Source: Prochlorococcus sp. AG-409-L21
GTDB lineage: Bacteria > Cyanobacteriota > Cyanobacteriia > PCC-6307 > Cyanobiaceae
DNA length: 64,000 bases
Direction of reading: 5' to 3'
Assembly (NCBI GenBank): GCA_003215475.1
Contig: QCKH01000007.1
Coordinates: 1 to 64,000, forward strand
Positions 11,569-21,806 of the stretch are shown here, one piece after another. Below the pieces are notes generated by a model. The model worked only from the letters and a program-made list of their open reading frames with translations. It did not search any database and was not told where the DNA came from. Both the position numbers and the translations under genes were made by a program. Position 1 is the stretch's first letter. Each line of letters begins with the position of its first letter.

Positions 11569-11958
11569 ATGTCTTTTGATTTTCCAGGAAATTTCCGTTT
11601 TGCTGATAGCCATGAGTATGCATCTGTGGAAGCAGATTTAGTGCGTATTGGTATAAGCGCTTTTGCCGTTGATCAATTAGGAGACATAGTATTTGTAGAT
11701 TTACCTGACGTAGGATCTTCTGTAAATCAAGGAAGTAGTTTTGGGTCTGTTGAATCAGTAAAGGCTGTTGAAGATATGAATGCTCCCATCAGTGGCGAAG
11801 TAGTTGAAATCAATCAAACTGTTCTAGATAATCCTGAAGAGTTGCAGAATGATCCCCATGGTAAGGGTTGGTTATTGTTAGTTAAGCCTTCAGATCCAAA
11901 GCAAATGAATGACTTGATGACCTCGGACTCATATTCGCTAAAGATTGCCTCTCAATAA
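11569..11958 (+). CDS. gcvH: Glycine cleavage system H protein
   Basis: Lipoyl-lysine region GSVESVKAVEDMNAPISGEVVEIN. Confidence 0.97.
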   Translation: MSFDFPGNFRFADSHEYASVEADLVRIGISAFAVDQLGDIVFVDLPDVGSSVNQGSSFGSVESVKAVEDMNAPISGEVVEINQTVLDNPEELQNDPHGKGWLLLVKPSDPKQMNDLMTSDSYSLKIASQ

Positions 11959-12021
11959 TTTTCGTTTGGAGACTTCTCTCAAAATAGCTTTAAAGGTTAT
12001 AGCATTCCCAAATAAATTTAT

Positions 12022-13413
12022 TTGCTTTCCTTAGGAAAGCGTTTGGTTTTGGTTGAATTTCTCACTGAAAAGTTTGCAGATCGTCATCTTGGCCTTGATG
12101 AGAATGCACAAAAAGAACTATTAGATGCTTTGGGGCATAGTGATTTAGATAATTTCATTTCTTCAGTTGTCCCTGCAGAAATTCTTGATTCTCATCCTCC
12201 AGATTCCTTGCTTCCAGAATGCAATGAAATAGAAGCTTTAGAAGAATTGCGATTAATTTCTGAAAAAAATCAAATTAAAAGGTCTTTAATTGGTCAGGGA
12301 TATTACGGAACGGCAACACCTGCAGTAATTCAGCGCCATGTTTTTGAGAATCCTGCTTGGTATACCTCATATACTCCATATCAAGCAGAAATTGCGCAAG
12401 GCAGATTAGAAGCTCTCTTTAATTTTCAGACTTTAATTAGTGAATTAACTGGTTTACCAATAGCAAATGCCTCACTTTTAGATGAAGGTACGGCTTCAGC
12501 TGAAGCAATGAGTCTTAGTTTTGCAGTTAGAAAGAAATCTACTGCAAAGAAATTTCTTGTTGACAAGGAAGTGTTTCCACAGACGTTATCTGTTCTTAAA
12601 ACCCGTGCAGAGCCTTTAGGGATTGTTTTAGAAGAAATTGATCCTAAACAAGTTGAAATTACTGAAGAAGTATTTGGATTATTTCTTCAGTTACCAGGTA
12701 ATCATGGAGAGATGTGGGATCCTACGCCAGTAATTTCTAAGTCTCATATTGTTGATGCGTTGGTCACAGTAGCAATAGATCCTTTGGCTCAAGTATTGAT
12801 GCAACCTATTGCTGAATTAGGAGCAGATATAGCAGTTGGAAGTTCACAACGTCTGGGAATCCCTTTGGGTTTTGGTGGCCCTCATGCTGCTTTCTTTGCA
12901 ACTAAAGAGATATATAAACGACAAATACCTGGGAGGTTGGTTGGAGAATCAGTTGATTGTGAAGGCAATCCAGCTTTAAGGCTTGCATTGCAAACTCGGG
13001 AACAACATATAAGAAGAGATAAAGCTACAAGTAATATATGTACTGCGCAAGCTTTATTGGCTATTATTTCTTCTTTTTATGCTGTATATCATGGTCCTCA
13101 TGGATTAGAAGCTATATCAAAGAGAATTGTTTTTTTTAGAGCAGAATTAGAAGCATTTTTAAAAGATTTTGGTTATATAGTCGAACCTTTGTCTCGTTTT
13201 GACACTCTCGCTATTTATTGTGATGAAGCTGAAGAAATTCATCAGTCTGCGCAATTAAATGGTTTTAATTTTAGAATTCTTCCCTTTGGAAGCCCCATTA
13301 AAGAAGCTAAAGGCTTTGCAGTTTCTTTTGATGAATTGACTACCAGGAATGAACTAAATAAAGTATGTCAAATTCTTGCAGATATTAAGAAAAAAAATTT
13401 AATAAAAGTCTAA
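12022..13413 (+). CDS. gcvP: Glycine dehydrogenase (decarboxylating), N-terminal half
   Basis: [50 protein letters not shown]; frame 1, ends TAA 13411-13413; TTG start uncertain. Confidence 0.93.
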   Translation: MLSLGKRLVLVEFLTEKFADRHLGLDENAQKELLDALGHSDLDNFISSVVPAEILDSHPPDSLLPECNEIEALEELRLISEKNQIKRSLIGQGYYGTATPAVIQRHVFENPAWYTSYTPYQAEIAQGRLEALFNFQTLISELTGLPIANASLLDEGTASAEAMSLSFAVRKKSTAKKFLVDKEVFPQTLSVLKTRAEPLGIVLEEIDPKQVEITEEVFGLFLQLPGNHGEMWDPTPVISKSHIVDALVTVAIDPLAQVLMQPIAELGADIAVGSSQRLGIPLGFGGPHAAFFATKEIYKRQIPGRLVGESVDCEGNPALRLALQTREQHIRRDKATSNICTAQALLAIISSFYAVYHGPHGLEAISKRIVFFRAELEAFLKDFGYIVEPLSRFDTLAIYCDEAEEIHQSAQLNGFNFRILPFGSPIKEAKGFAVSFDELTTRNELNKVCQILADIKKKNLIKV

Positions 13414-13439
13414 AAAGAGAGTTTAATCTTAAAGATTTA

Positions 13440-14939
13440 ATGAGATCTGTTCCTTTAAGAAATAAGCCTTGGTTAAACACTCCAGTTTTTAAAAAATATA
13501 GAAGCGAAATGGAATTAATACGATATATTCAAACATTAGCTAGTCGAGACTTTTCATTAATTAATGGAATGATTCCGTTAGGAAGTTGCACAATGAAATT
13601 AAACGCGACTTCTCAACTGCTTCCAGTGAGTTGGAAAGAATTTTCTTCAATTCATCCATTTGTGCCTACTCAGCAATCTCAAGGATATATTGCTTTAACT
13701 AATCAACTAGAAGATTGGCTCTGTGCTTTAACTGGTTTTAAGGGAGTTTCTCTGCAACCTAATGCCGGCTCTCAAGGAGAGTTTGCTGGCCTTCTTGTAA
13801 TTCGAGCATGGCATCAATCCTGTGGTCAGAGTAATAGGAATGTTTGCTTGATTCCTAAGAGTGCGCATGGAACAAACCCTGCGAGTGCTGTTATGGCTGG
13901 TTTTAGAGTTGTATCGGTTGCATGTGATCAGTATGGAAATATTGATTTTCAGGATCTTTCGGTGAAGGTTGAAAAATATTCTTCTCAATTAGGAGCTTTG
14001 ATGATTACATACCCATCTACGCATGGTGTATTTGAACCAAATATTAAGCAGATTTGTGAACAAGTGCATAATCATGGTGGGCAAGTTTATTTAGATGGAG
14101 CGAATCTGAATGCTCAAGTAGGTCTTTGTAGACCAGCTGCTTTTGGAGCAGATGTATGTCATTTGAATTTACATAAAACATTTTGCATTCCACATGGTGG
14201 CGGTGGGCCAGGAGTTGGCCCTATAGCTGTATCAAGTCATTTAGTACCTTTTTTGCCTTCGAAAAAAATTGATTGTTCAATAGAAAGCTCTGCAATTGGT
14301 TCAATTTCTTCGGCTCCATTTGGTAGTGCAAGTATTTTGCCAATTAGTTGGATGTATATCCGGATGATGGGTGCAGAAGGACTAAGAAAAGCAAGTGCCT
14401 TAGCTATTCTTTCTGCAAACTTTATTGCTAGTCGCCTTGAACCTTATTACAAGGTTTTATTTAAAGCGCCAAATGGCAAGGTAGCTCATGAATGCATTTT
14501 AGATTTTCGTGATATTAAAAAAAAGACAGGTATTGAAGTGGATGATATTGCAAAAAGACTTATGGATTATGGCTTCCATGCACCAACTATAAGTTGGCCT
14601 GTAGCTGGTACTTTGATGATTGAACCTACTGAAAGTGAAAGCTTGGAGGAAATAAATCGTTTTTGCTTAGCCATGATTTCTATTCATTCAGAAATTAAAG
14701 CAATTGAATCAGGTCGGACAGATGTTTCTAATAATCCTTTACGCTTAGCTCCACATACTATGTCAATAGTAACTTCTGAGAATTGGGATAGACCCTATTC
14801 TCGTAAGCAAGCTGCCTTTCCATTAGAGGATCAGCTTAAAAATAAGTTTTGGCCTTCGGTTTCTAGAATAGATAATGCATTTGGAGATAGGAATTTAATC
14901 TGCTCTTGTAGAACAGTTGAAGAAATTGCAGAAGAATAA
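13440..14939 (+). CDS. gcvP: Glycine dehydrogenase (decarboxylating), C-terminal half
   Basis: [27 protein letters not shown]-Lys region [20 protein letters not shown]; frame 3, open from 13389. Confidence 0.93.
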   Translation: MRSVPLRNKPWLNTPVFKKYRSEMELIRYIQTLASRDFSLINGMIPLGSCTMKLNATSQLLPVSWKEFSSIHPFVPTQQSQGYIALTNQLEDWLCALTGFKGVSLQPNAGSQGEFAGLLVIRAWHQSCGQSNRNVCLIPKSAHGTNPASAVMAGFRVVSVACDQYGNIDFQDLSVKVEKYSSQLGALMITYPSTHGVFEPNIKQICEQVHNHGGQVYLDGANLNAQVGLCRPAAFGADVCHLNLHKTFCIPHGGGGPGVGPIAVSSHLVPFLPSKKIDCSIESSAIGSISSAPFGSASILPISWMYIRMMGAEGLRKASALAILSANFIASRLEPYYKVLFKAPNGKVAHECILDFRDIKKKTGIEVDDIAKRLMDYGFHAPTISWPVAGTLMIEPTESESLEEINRFCLAMISIHSEIKAIESGRTDVSNNPLRLAPHTMSIVTSENWDRPYSRKQAAFPLEDQLKNKFWPSVSRIDNAFGDRNLICSCRTVEEIAEE

Positions 14940-14982
14940 TTTTTCAAAAGCACTAGCTAATTTCTAATTTAATAGTTAAATT

Positions 14983-15333
14983 TTGAGCGAAAACCAAAAT
15001 ATTGGTTTTAAATGCTGCAAACAAGTAGAAATTAATTTCTCTTTAGCAGTTTTACCGTTGCATGGGGGCAACTTGGTTAAAGATGTTTCTTTAGAACAAA
15101 GAGTAAAAGACTTAGCAAAAAATGATGTGAACTTGCCATCATTTTCTGGAATACTTGAGTCGACTTTAAGCCAAGGAAAATTATTGCAAGTTGATGGTAC
15201 TAATGTTGTTAGAGTTCCATTTGGAGTTCGAGAGCCAAGACGTAAGAGACCTCATCACACACCAAGACTGGCTACTTTAGTTTTACCTTTTCAAACTAGT
15301 GGCTCACCTAATCCACCACCGCATGCTGCTTAA
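14983..15333 (+). CDS. Conserved hypothetical protein
   Basis: 116 aa ORF, TTG start; fills the gap between gcvP and sqdX. Confidence 0.6.
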   Translation: MSENQNIGFKCCKQVEINFSLAVLPLHGGNLVKDVSLEQRVKDLAKNDVNLPSFSGILESTLSQGKLLQVDGTNVVRVPFGVREPRRKRPHHTPRLATLVLPFQTSGSPNPPPHAA

Positions 15334-15350
15334 TTAACAATTAAGCAGCA
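15324..15350. terminator. Putative bidirectional terminator hairpin between convergent genes
   Basis: Perfect 12-bp inverted repeat tgctgcttaatt-aac-aattaagcagca spanning both stop codons. Confidence 0.6.
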
Positions 15351-16489
15351 ATTTGATTAGATTCTTTGTTTAGAATTTTCTTATAAAAACCTCTGAGTTG
15401 ATCAGTAGCACTAGGCCATCCCCAACGTTCAGCTTCTAATCTTGCAGATTCTCTCATGGTCTGTCTTTCATTTTGATTACCTAACAATTTTTTTGTTGCT
15501 GCAACAAGACTTTCTGTACCGTTATTTTTTCCATCAGGATCGTAAAGACATCCATTTGTTCCATCTGTAATGATGTCAGGAATTCCTCCCTTATTCGCAC
15601 CGACTACAGGGCAGCCTGCTGCCATTGCTTCTAAAAGGACTAATCCCAAGGTTTCAGTACTTGATGGGAATAAAAAAGCATCTCCTGAGGCATAGGCACT
15701 AGCAAGCTCTTTTCCTGATAAATAGCCTACGAAGGTGGTTGATGTATTTTCAAAGATTTTTTCCAGTTGATTTCTATAAGGTCCATCTCCTACTAGGGCT
15801 AATCTTGCATTGGGTAAAGCATCAAGTACAGGTTTGATCCGTTCAATTTGCTTTTCGGCAGATAATCTTCCGACATAGATTAATAGTTCTCCAGTATCAC
15901 TAAATTTTCCTAGAAGTTTTTTACGCATTTTTTCGCTTCTTAGTTCTGGACGAAAAATATCTGTGTCAACTCCTCTTTGCCATAACTCTGTATTTTGAAT
16001 GCCTTTTTCACTTAGCTCTTTGACCATTGCTGTTGAAGTACATAAGTTTATCAATGCTTGATTATGAGCTGCTTTTAGAAGCTCCCAAAGTAATGGTTCT
16101 AACATTCCCATTCCATAGTGTTCAAGGTATTTAGGGAGATGTGTGTGATAACTAGCTACTAAAGGAATTCCATTAGTTTTTGCAAGCCAAATACCTCCTA
16201 AACCAAGTACGGCAGGGTTTACAACATGAATGAGATCTGGTTGGAAAATTTCCAGAGCATCTGAGACCGCAGCACCTGGAAGACCCAGTTTTAGTTCTGG
16301 ATAAAGAGGAAGGGGCATTGCTGGTACACCAATCACTTGGGCACCCATGAATTCTTCTGGACAACCTTCCGGACAAAAAATAATAACTTCGTCTCCTGCA
16401 GTGATTAGACTTTCAATAGTTTTTGTTAGTCGCGTAACAATCCCATCTACTTTCGGGAGAAAAGTTTCTGTAAAAAAAGCTATCTTCAC
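15341..16489 (-). CDS. sqdX: Sulfoquinovosyltransferase SqdX (GT4 glycosyltransferase)
   Basis: GT4 glycosyltransferase (IAFFTETFLPKVDGIVTRL; FPSSTETLGLVLLEAMAAGCPVVG) adjacent to sqdB. Confidence 0.93.
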   Translation of the reverse strand: MKIAFFTETFLPKVDGIVTRLTKTIESLITAGDEVIIFCPEGCPEEFMGAQVIGVPAMPLPLYPELKLGLPGAAVSDALEIFQPDLIHVVNPAVLGLGGIWLAKTNGIPLVASYHTHLPKYLEHYGMGMLEPLLWELLKAAHNQALINLCTSTAMVKELSEKGIQNTELWQRGVDTDIFRPELRSEKMRKKLLGKFSDTGELLIYVGRLSAEKQIERIKPVLDALPNARLALVGDGPYRNQLEKIFENTSTTFVGYLSGKELASAYASGDAFLFPSSTETLGLVLLEAMAAGCPVVGANKGGIPDIITDGTNGCLYDPDGKNNGTESLVAATKKLLGNQNERQTMRESARLEAERWGWPSATDQLRGFYKKILNKESNQIAA

Positions 16490-16498
16490 TTGATTAAT

Positions 16499-17695
16499 TT
16501 ACTTCGTCTTTTTTATTGCTTGTGCTTGGGTTGAAGTCCATGCAGATATACATGGTATTCGTTTGCGATCGCATCTGTCCGACCAACGTCTAGCTACTTC
16601 TACAACCTCTGTTAAAAGGCCATCATCCAAAGTGGTTGGTTTCAAACCTAATTCAATAAAGCAGCGATTATCGACAATCAAGTCATTTTCAACAGCTTCA
16701 TTGCGTGGATTAGGTAAATAATTGACCTCAGCATCGGTTAATGCCGCTACTTTTTTTGCTAATTCACCAACTTGATGACTCTCAGTCATTTGGTTGAAAA
16801 TCTTGACCCTTTCTCCTTCTTTGGGAGGATTCTCCAGTGCTAACTGAACGCATTTGACTGAATCACGAATATGAATAAAAGCTCTTGTCTGGCCCCCTGT
16901 GCCATGAACAGTGAGAGGGTAATTTATAGCAGCTTGCATAAGAAATCTATTTAAAACAGTACCGTAGTCGCCGTCATAGTCGAATCTATTGGTTAATCGG
17001 GGATCCTTAGAGGTTGCTTCTGTATTTGTTCCCCAAACAATCCCTTGATGTAAATCAGTAATTTTGACTTGGTCGTTTTTGTTGTAATAAAGAAAAAGCA
17101 ACTGATCTAGGGTCTTAGTCATATGGTAAACACTACCTGGACTGGCTGGATGAAGAATTTCCTCTTCAAATCGGGTGCCATCTGGTTGAGGGACTTCGAC
17201 TTTTAAATAGCCCTCAGGGATCGTTGCACCCCGATGAGATCCATATCCATAAACCCCCATTGTTCCTAGATGAACTACATGGATATCTAAACCTGATTCA
17301 ACTATTGCTGCTAATAGGTTGTGGGTTCCATTTACATTGTTATCAACGGTGTATCTCTTTGTAGCACTATTTTTCATTGAATAAGGAGCTGCACGTTGTT
17401 CAGCAAAATGAACAATTGCGTCAGGCTTTTCTTCAATAATTAGATCTAGTAAGCGTTGGTACTCACTGGCAATATCAAGTTGACTAAAACGTATAGGATG
17501 ACCACCAACTTCTTGCCAAGCTTTTAAACGATCTCCAATACTACTGATTGGAGTTAATGACTCCACTTCTAAATCAATATCTATTTTTCGTCGACTGAGA
17601 TTGTCAACGATTAAAACATCGTGACCGTGCTCTGCCAAGTTCACTGAACAAGGCCAACCGCAGAAGCCGTCACCACCAAGAACAAAAACTTTCAA
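16499..17695 (-). CDS. sqdB: UDP-sulfoquinovose synthase SqdB
   Basis: MKVFVLGGDGFCGWPCSVNLAEHGHDVLIVDNLSRRKID. Confidence 0.97.
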   Translation of the reverse strand: MKVFVLGGDGFCGWPCSVNLAEHGHDVLIVDNLSRRKIDIDLEVESLTPISSIGDRLKAWQEVGGHPIRFSQLDIASEYQRLLDLIIEEKPDAIVHFAEQRAAPYSMKNSATKRYTVDNNVNGTHNLLAAIVESGLDIHVVHLGTMGVYGYGSHRGATIPEGYLKVEVPQPDGTRFEEEILHPASPGSVYHMTKTLDQLLFLYYNKNDQVKITDLHQGIVWGTNTEATSKDPRLTNRFDYDGDYGTVLNRFLMQAAINYPLTVHGTGGQTRAFIHIRDSVKCVQLALENPPKEGERVKIFNQMTESHQVGELAKKVAALTDAEVNYLPNPRNEAVENDLIVDNRCFIELGLKPTTLDDGLLTEVVEVARRWSDRCDRKRIPCISAWTSTQAQAIKKTK

Positions 17696-17760
17696 TCTAA
17701 ACTCCAGTAGTGAAGATCTAATGACCCAATAATAGGAAAACTACTATAAGAAGCTCTCAA

Positions 17761-17925
17761 TTAAATAATGAAATAAATACCAATAATACTAATTAATGCT
17801 AATCCAGCAATTAACCCAAAAAATTTAAGTTGATTGGAAATACTAGTTTCTGAAGCTATTAGGTCAATTTCTGGTTCATTTGGAAATGCATTTAATCTCC
17901 CTCCAGATTCGTTAGTTACTGTCAT
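17761..17925 (-). CDS. Small single-TM protein (54 aa), HLIP-like N-terminal motif
   Basis: Manual translation MTVTNESGGRLNAFPNEPEIDLIASETSISNQLKFFGLIAGLALISIIGIYFII*; ATG start; below the ORF-track size cut-off. Confidence 0.7.
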   Translation of the reverse strand: MTVTNESGGRLNAFPNEPEIDLIASETSISNQLKFFGLIAGLALISIIGIYFII

Positions 17926-18007
17926 TTCTTCAATATTGATCGAAAGAGGCTATGAACTTACTCAGGTTTCTTTCGCGTTCTGTTACTTACCGTTACTCTC
18001 TTTATCT

Positions 18008-18814
18008 TTATATAGGTTTTGATATACCACCCATTGGTGAACTTGCAGAAGCTTTAGAGCGTTTCTCTAAGCGTCCAGCTAGGAAAGCTGAGCGTCCTGC
18101 TTGAACTCCTTTAGACATTGCTTCTGCCATAAGTTTTGGATCTTTAGCTAAAGCAATGGCACTATTAATTAGGACTGCATCAGCACCTATTTCCATTGCA
18201 TAAGCAGCATGACTTGGAACTCCAATTCCAGCATCTACAATTACAGGAACTTTGGAGTTTTCAATAATGATTTTAATATTGCTTTCATTAAGGATTCCTT
18301 GGGCTGATCCTATTGCAGATCCAAGGGGCATAACTGATGCACAGCCAATCTCTTCTAATCTTTTTGCTAATAAAGGATCTGCATTGATATAAGGTAGGAC
18401 AACAAAATCTTCTTTAATTAATTGTTCAGCAGCTTCTAATGTTCCAAATGGATCAGGCAGGAGATATTTTTGATCTGGAATTACCTCAAGTTTGATGAAA
18501 TTGTTGTCTTGTTGACCTGAAAGTTTTGCAAGTTCTCTTCCCATTCTCGCTATGCGTATTGCTTCTTCTGCGTTTTTGCAGCCTGCAGTATTAGGCAGCA
18601 TCCAAACTTTCTTCCAATTAATTGCTTCCAAAAGTCCTTTATGCGAATTCTCTAATGCTTGGATTCTCCTAACAGCTACTGTTACTATTTGACATTCTGA
18701 ACTTTCAATACTTTCATTCATTTCTTGAATATTTTGATACTTTCCTGTTCCAGTAAGTAACCTACTTTGAAAAAATTTTCCCCCAATTTGTAACGAAGAA
18801 GAACTTTTATTCAT
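18008..18814 (-). CDS. thiG: Thiazole synthase
   Basis: [44 protein letters not shown]. Confidence 0.96.
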   Translation of the reverse strand: MNKSSSSLQIGGKFFQSRLLTGTGKYQNIQEMNESIESSECQIVTVAVRRIQALENSHKGLLEAINWKKVWMLPNTAGCKNAEEAIRIARMGRELAKLSGQQDNNFIKLEVIPDQKYLLPDPFGTLEAAEQLIKEDFVVLPYINADPLLAKRLEEIGCASVMPLGSAIGSAQGILNESNIKIIIENSKVPVIVDAGIGVPSHAAYAMEIGADAVLINSAIALAKDPKLMAEAMSKGVQAGRSAFLAGRLEKRSKASASSPMGGISKPI

Positions 18815-18841
18815 TGATTTTATAGTTGATTTTCTCTTGAA

Positions 18842-19399
18842 TTAGAAACCTTTTTTATACACTATATTCTGAGAATTATTGTTTTTAAGCCTTGTAATTT
18901 TTTCAACTTGTCTTTTTGCGGTTTTATTATTTGGATCGATTTCTAAGACAGATTGATATATTGCAAGTGCCTCACCGTCTTGAGAGATTTTTTGTTTTGC
19001 GAATGCCAAATTATTCATTGCAACAAGATAATTACTTTTGACTTTAATAGCATTTTGATAATGCTTGATTGCTGCTTCAAAATTATCTTGGGCTGCCAAC
19101 GAGAATCCTAAGGCATTTTCTATAATTGCTTTTGCTTCATCAGGCTCATCTTTAATTTGCTTTAAGGCTTTCTGTAATGTATTTGTTGCTTGAGGATATA
19201 ACCTTTTATTTAACTGCGCAGAACCTAACTCATAAAGATTTTCTGGATTGCTCGAATCAATTGATCCATCTTTCTCAAGTTTTAAAAGTTTGATTTCATT
19301 TCTTCTTACTTTGAAAACCTGACGACCTACTACAATTGCTAGAATGAACAATAAGCTACTAAGTATAATTAAATAGGTTTGTGGTAATGATGATGGCAT
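18842..19399 (-). CDS. TPR protein, Ycf37-like (photosystem I assembly related)
   Basis: N-terminal TM segment plus TPR repeats; upstream of thiG. Confidence 0.75.
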   Translation of the reverse strand: MPSSLPQTYLIILSSLLFILAIVVGRQVFKVRRNEIKLLKLEKDGSIDSSNPENLYELGSAQLNKRLYPQATNTLQKALKQIKDEPDEAKAIIENALGFSLAAQDNFEAAIKHYQNAIKVKSNYLVAMNNLAFAKQKISQDGEALAIYQSVLEIDPNNKTAKRQVEKITRLKNNNSQNIVYKKGF

Positions 19400-19513
19400 T
19401 GATAATGAAAATTAATCTATTCAGAATTAATGATGAAAAAAATTAAATGCTTTTGAAACTATTAATTTAAAACAATATCTATTTCTTAACTTATAACATA
19501 ATTCTTCTAAAAT

Positions 19514-19861
19514 CTATGTTTGGACAATTGTTGTAATTTCTTTAAAGTTTTTAGGATCAACAACGGCTATTTGAGCTAGCATTTTCCTATTAATTTTGAT
19601 CTCAGCTTTCTTTAGGTTACCTATTAGTTTGCTATAGCTCATTCCATTTATTCTTGCTGCAGCATTAATCCTAGCTATCCATAGTCTTCTAAAGTCACGT
19701 TTACGACGCTTCCTATCCCTATAAGCATTGCAAAGGGCTTTCATGACTCGTTGATTAGCAGTTCTAAATAGAGATCCATTGCTTCCTTGAAACCCTTTAG
19801 CTAATCGGAGAATTTTATTTCTCCTTTTTCTTGCAACATTGCCTCTTTTAACTCTTGACAT
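19514..19861 (-). CDS. rplT: 50S ribosomal protein L20
   Basis: [26 protein letters not shown]. Confidence 0.98.
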   Translation of the reverse strand: MSRVKRGNVARKRRNKILRLAKGFQGSNGSLFRTANQRVMKALCNAYRDRKRRKRDFRRLWIARINAAARINGMSYSKLIGNLKKAEIKINRKMLAQIAVVDPKNFKEITTIVQT

Positions 19862-19912
19862 GATTAATTAGGTGAATGATTAATGGAAAAACTGGTTGAA
19901 TTAAAAGAATAG

Positions 19913-20110
19913 TTAGCTGTATGGCAGCATTAGGCTAACGTTTTCTGAATCACTATCATCAACAACAGCTTTTGTTGCAAGATGCCGCTTTAGTTTAGTG
20001 CTCTTATGATCTAGAAGGTGATTGCGAAAAGCTCTTCTCCGCATGAACTTACCTGTCCCAGTAGCTTTAAACCGTTTTGCAGCTGCTTTGCGAGTCTTTA
20101 ATTTAGGCAT
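19913..20110 (-). CDS. rpmI: 50S ribosomal protein L35
   Basis: [37 protein letters not shown]. Confidence 0.98.
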   Translation of the reverse strand: MPKLKTRKAAAKRFKATGTGKFMRRRAFRNHLLDHKSTKLKRHLATKAVVDDSDSENVSLMLPYS

Positions 20111-20218
20111 TTTTTGTCAAACACACAAATACGATCCAACACCCTACTGCTTAGTATACCCATAAGCAAAATTGGATCATTGATTAATTGTTTTTGGTGA
20201 TTTAGTCTTCTTTGCTAA

Positions 20219-21760
20219 ATGCACAAAGCAATTCTCGAGCGATTAATTATTGGCGGCTGCTTATTCTTGTTGAGCGGAATAGATCATTTTGTCAAAGCAG
20301 AATTATTGCTTTCCAATGTTTCGTCAGCCCCTATTACTCATCGGCATGTTTCTAAACCTATTTTGCTGAGTGAAACGAAAAGGCTTTTGGTAAGTTTAGA
20401 ACAATATTTGGGAAGCAATTATCCTAAGGGGTCAGATAAAACGACAATTAAGCTTGTAAGTGCTGGAAGACCATTAGTTTTAAAAGATTCTACGGGTTTG
20501 GTTCATAAATCCTCGACAGTGAGGATTGCATGGCAGAAGGTTCCCTTGGAATCTCCTATTAATATTGCTCGAAAGGTTATTGGCCCTTTTTCAAGTTTTG
20601 AGTCTGCAGAAAGAATAGCGAGTTTGTTATCTGAATATGGAATTGAAAACATTATTGCTCATCCGGCAGATTGGGAGATTTGGATTGCTAATGAAACCTC
20701 CTTACCAAAGGGAATGCAATCAAGATTATTTCGCAAAACAATTTTAAAAGAGTTAAGACCAGTTTTGAAAGTAGGTTCTAGTGAATATTTGTTGTCTGAT
20801 GACCTTGTAATTCATGCTCCTGATGGAATGTTTTGGAAAGGTGGCCTGTATTCAGGTCCATTTCTTCTAAAACCTGATGCTTATGGCACTTGGACCCTTC
20901 TTGAAGATGTATCGCTTGAGAAATATTTGCATGGTGTTCTTCCTCATGAAATAGGGAGCTCATCACCTCCAACCGCATTAGCTGCGCAGGCGGTTTTGGC
21001 TAGAACATGGGCCATTTCTAATAGTCATCGATTTGAGATAGATGGATATCATTTATGCAGTGATACTCAGTGTCAAGTTTATAAAGATCCTGCAAAAGCA
21101 AATAAAGCAGTTGCCATTGCAATTGCTCAAACTGCAGGAAAGGTACTTAATTGGCAAGGAGAACCTATTCATGCTGTTTATCATGCAACTAATGGAGGAG
21201 TCAGTGCATCAGCTAATGAAGCTTGGGCTATGAAAAATCTTCCTTATTTAAAAACCTTTTTGGATGGTTCTTCAAGATGGAAAAAACAGTTTCTATTACC
21301 ACTTAATCAAACCTCTAATTTAAAGAGATTCTTGGCTAAAAGAGATGGTGCGTTTGGTAACAGTCATCATCGATTTCGATGGAGGAGAATTTTGACAGCA
21401 GAAGAAATAAAAAAACTTTTAAAATTTCCCAATTCTAAGAACTCAGAGGTCAAAAATGTATTTGTTTTAGAAAGAGGTAATAGCGGGAGGGTTTTGGCCT
21501 TGCAAATTGAAAGCAATAGGGACGATTTAAAAGTGATTCTTCGATTAGACGATATTCGTAGAAAGTTAAGAAATCTTCCTAGTACTCTATTTTATATTCA
21601 AGAAATAAAGAAGGGAGAGTGGGAATTTATTGGTGGAGGATTTGGACATGGTGCAGGTTTATCTCAAGCTGGTGCAATAGATTTGGCGCTTCGGGGTTGG
21701 ACTACTCCTAGAATTCTGCAGCATTATTATCCAGGAACAACATATGAACCTTTTAAATAG
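20219..21760 (+). CDS. SpoIID/LytB domain protein
   Basis: LEKYLHGVLPHEIGSSSPPTALAAQAVLARTWAI; GGGFGHGAGLSQAGA. Confidence 0.92.
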   Translation: MHKAILERLIIGGCLFLLSGIDHFVKAELLLSNVSSAPITHRHVSKPILLSETKRLLVSLEQYLGSNYPKGSDKTTIKLVSAGRPLVLKDSTGLVHKSSTVRIAWQKVPLESPINIARKVIGPFSSFESAERIASLLSEYGIENIIAHPADWEIWIANETSLPKGMQSRLFRKTILKELRPVLKVGSSEYLLSDDLVIHAPDGMFWKGGLYSGPFLLKPDAYGTWTLLEDVSLEKYLHGVLPHEIGSSSPPTALAAQAVLARTWAISNSHRFEIDGYHLCSDTQCQVYKDPAKANKAVAIAIAQTAGKVLNWQGEPIHAVYHATNGGVSASANEAWAMKNLPYLKTFLDGSSRWKKQFLLPLNQTSNLKRFLAKRDGAFGNSHHRFRWRRILTAEEIKKLLKFPNSKNSEVKNVFVLERGNSGRVLALQIESNRDDLKVILRLDDIRRKLRNLPSTLFYIQEIKKGEWEFIGGGFGHGAGLSQAGAIDLALRGWTTPRILQHYYPGTTYEPFK

Positions 21761-21806
21761 TTTTCTGAAGACCCCTTAGAGTCTCTCCTGAAAGCTGGGG
21801 ATTTCT

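Noticed and set aside
17834-18022. 62-aa plus-strand ORF between sqdB and thiG
   Set aside because: Overlaps the better-supported minus-strand 54-aa membrane protein (17761-17925) and runs into thiG; no recognisable features.
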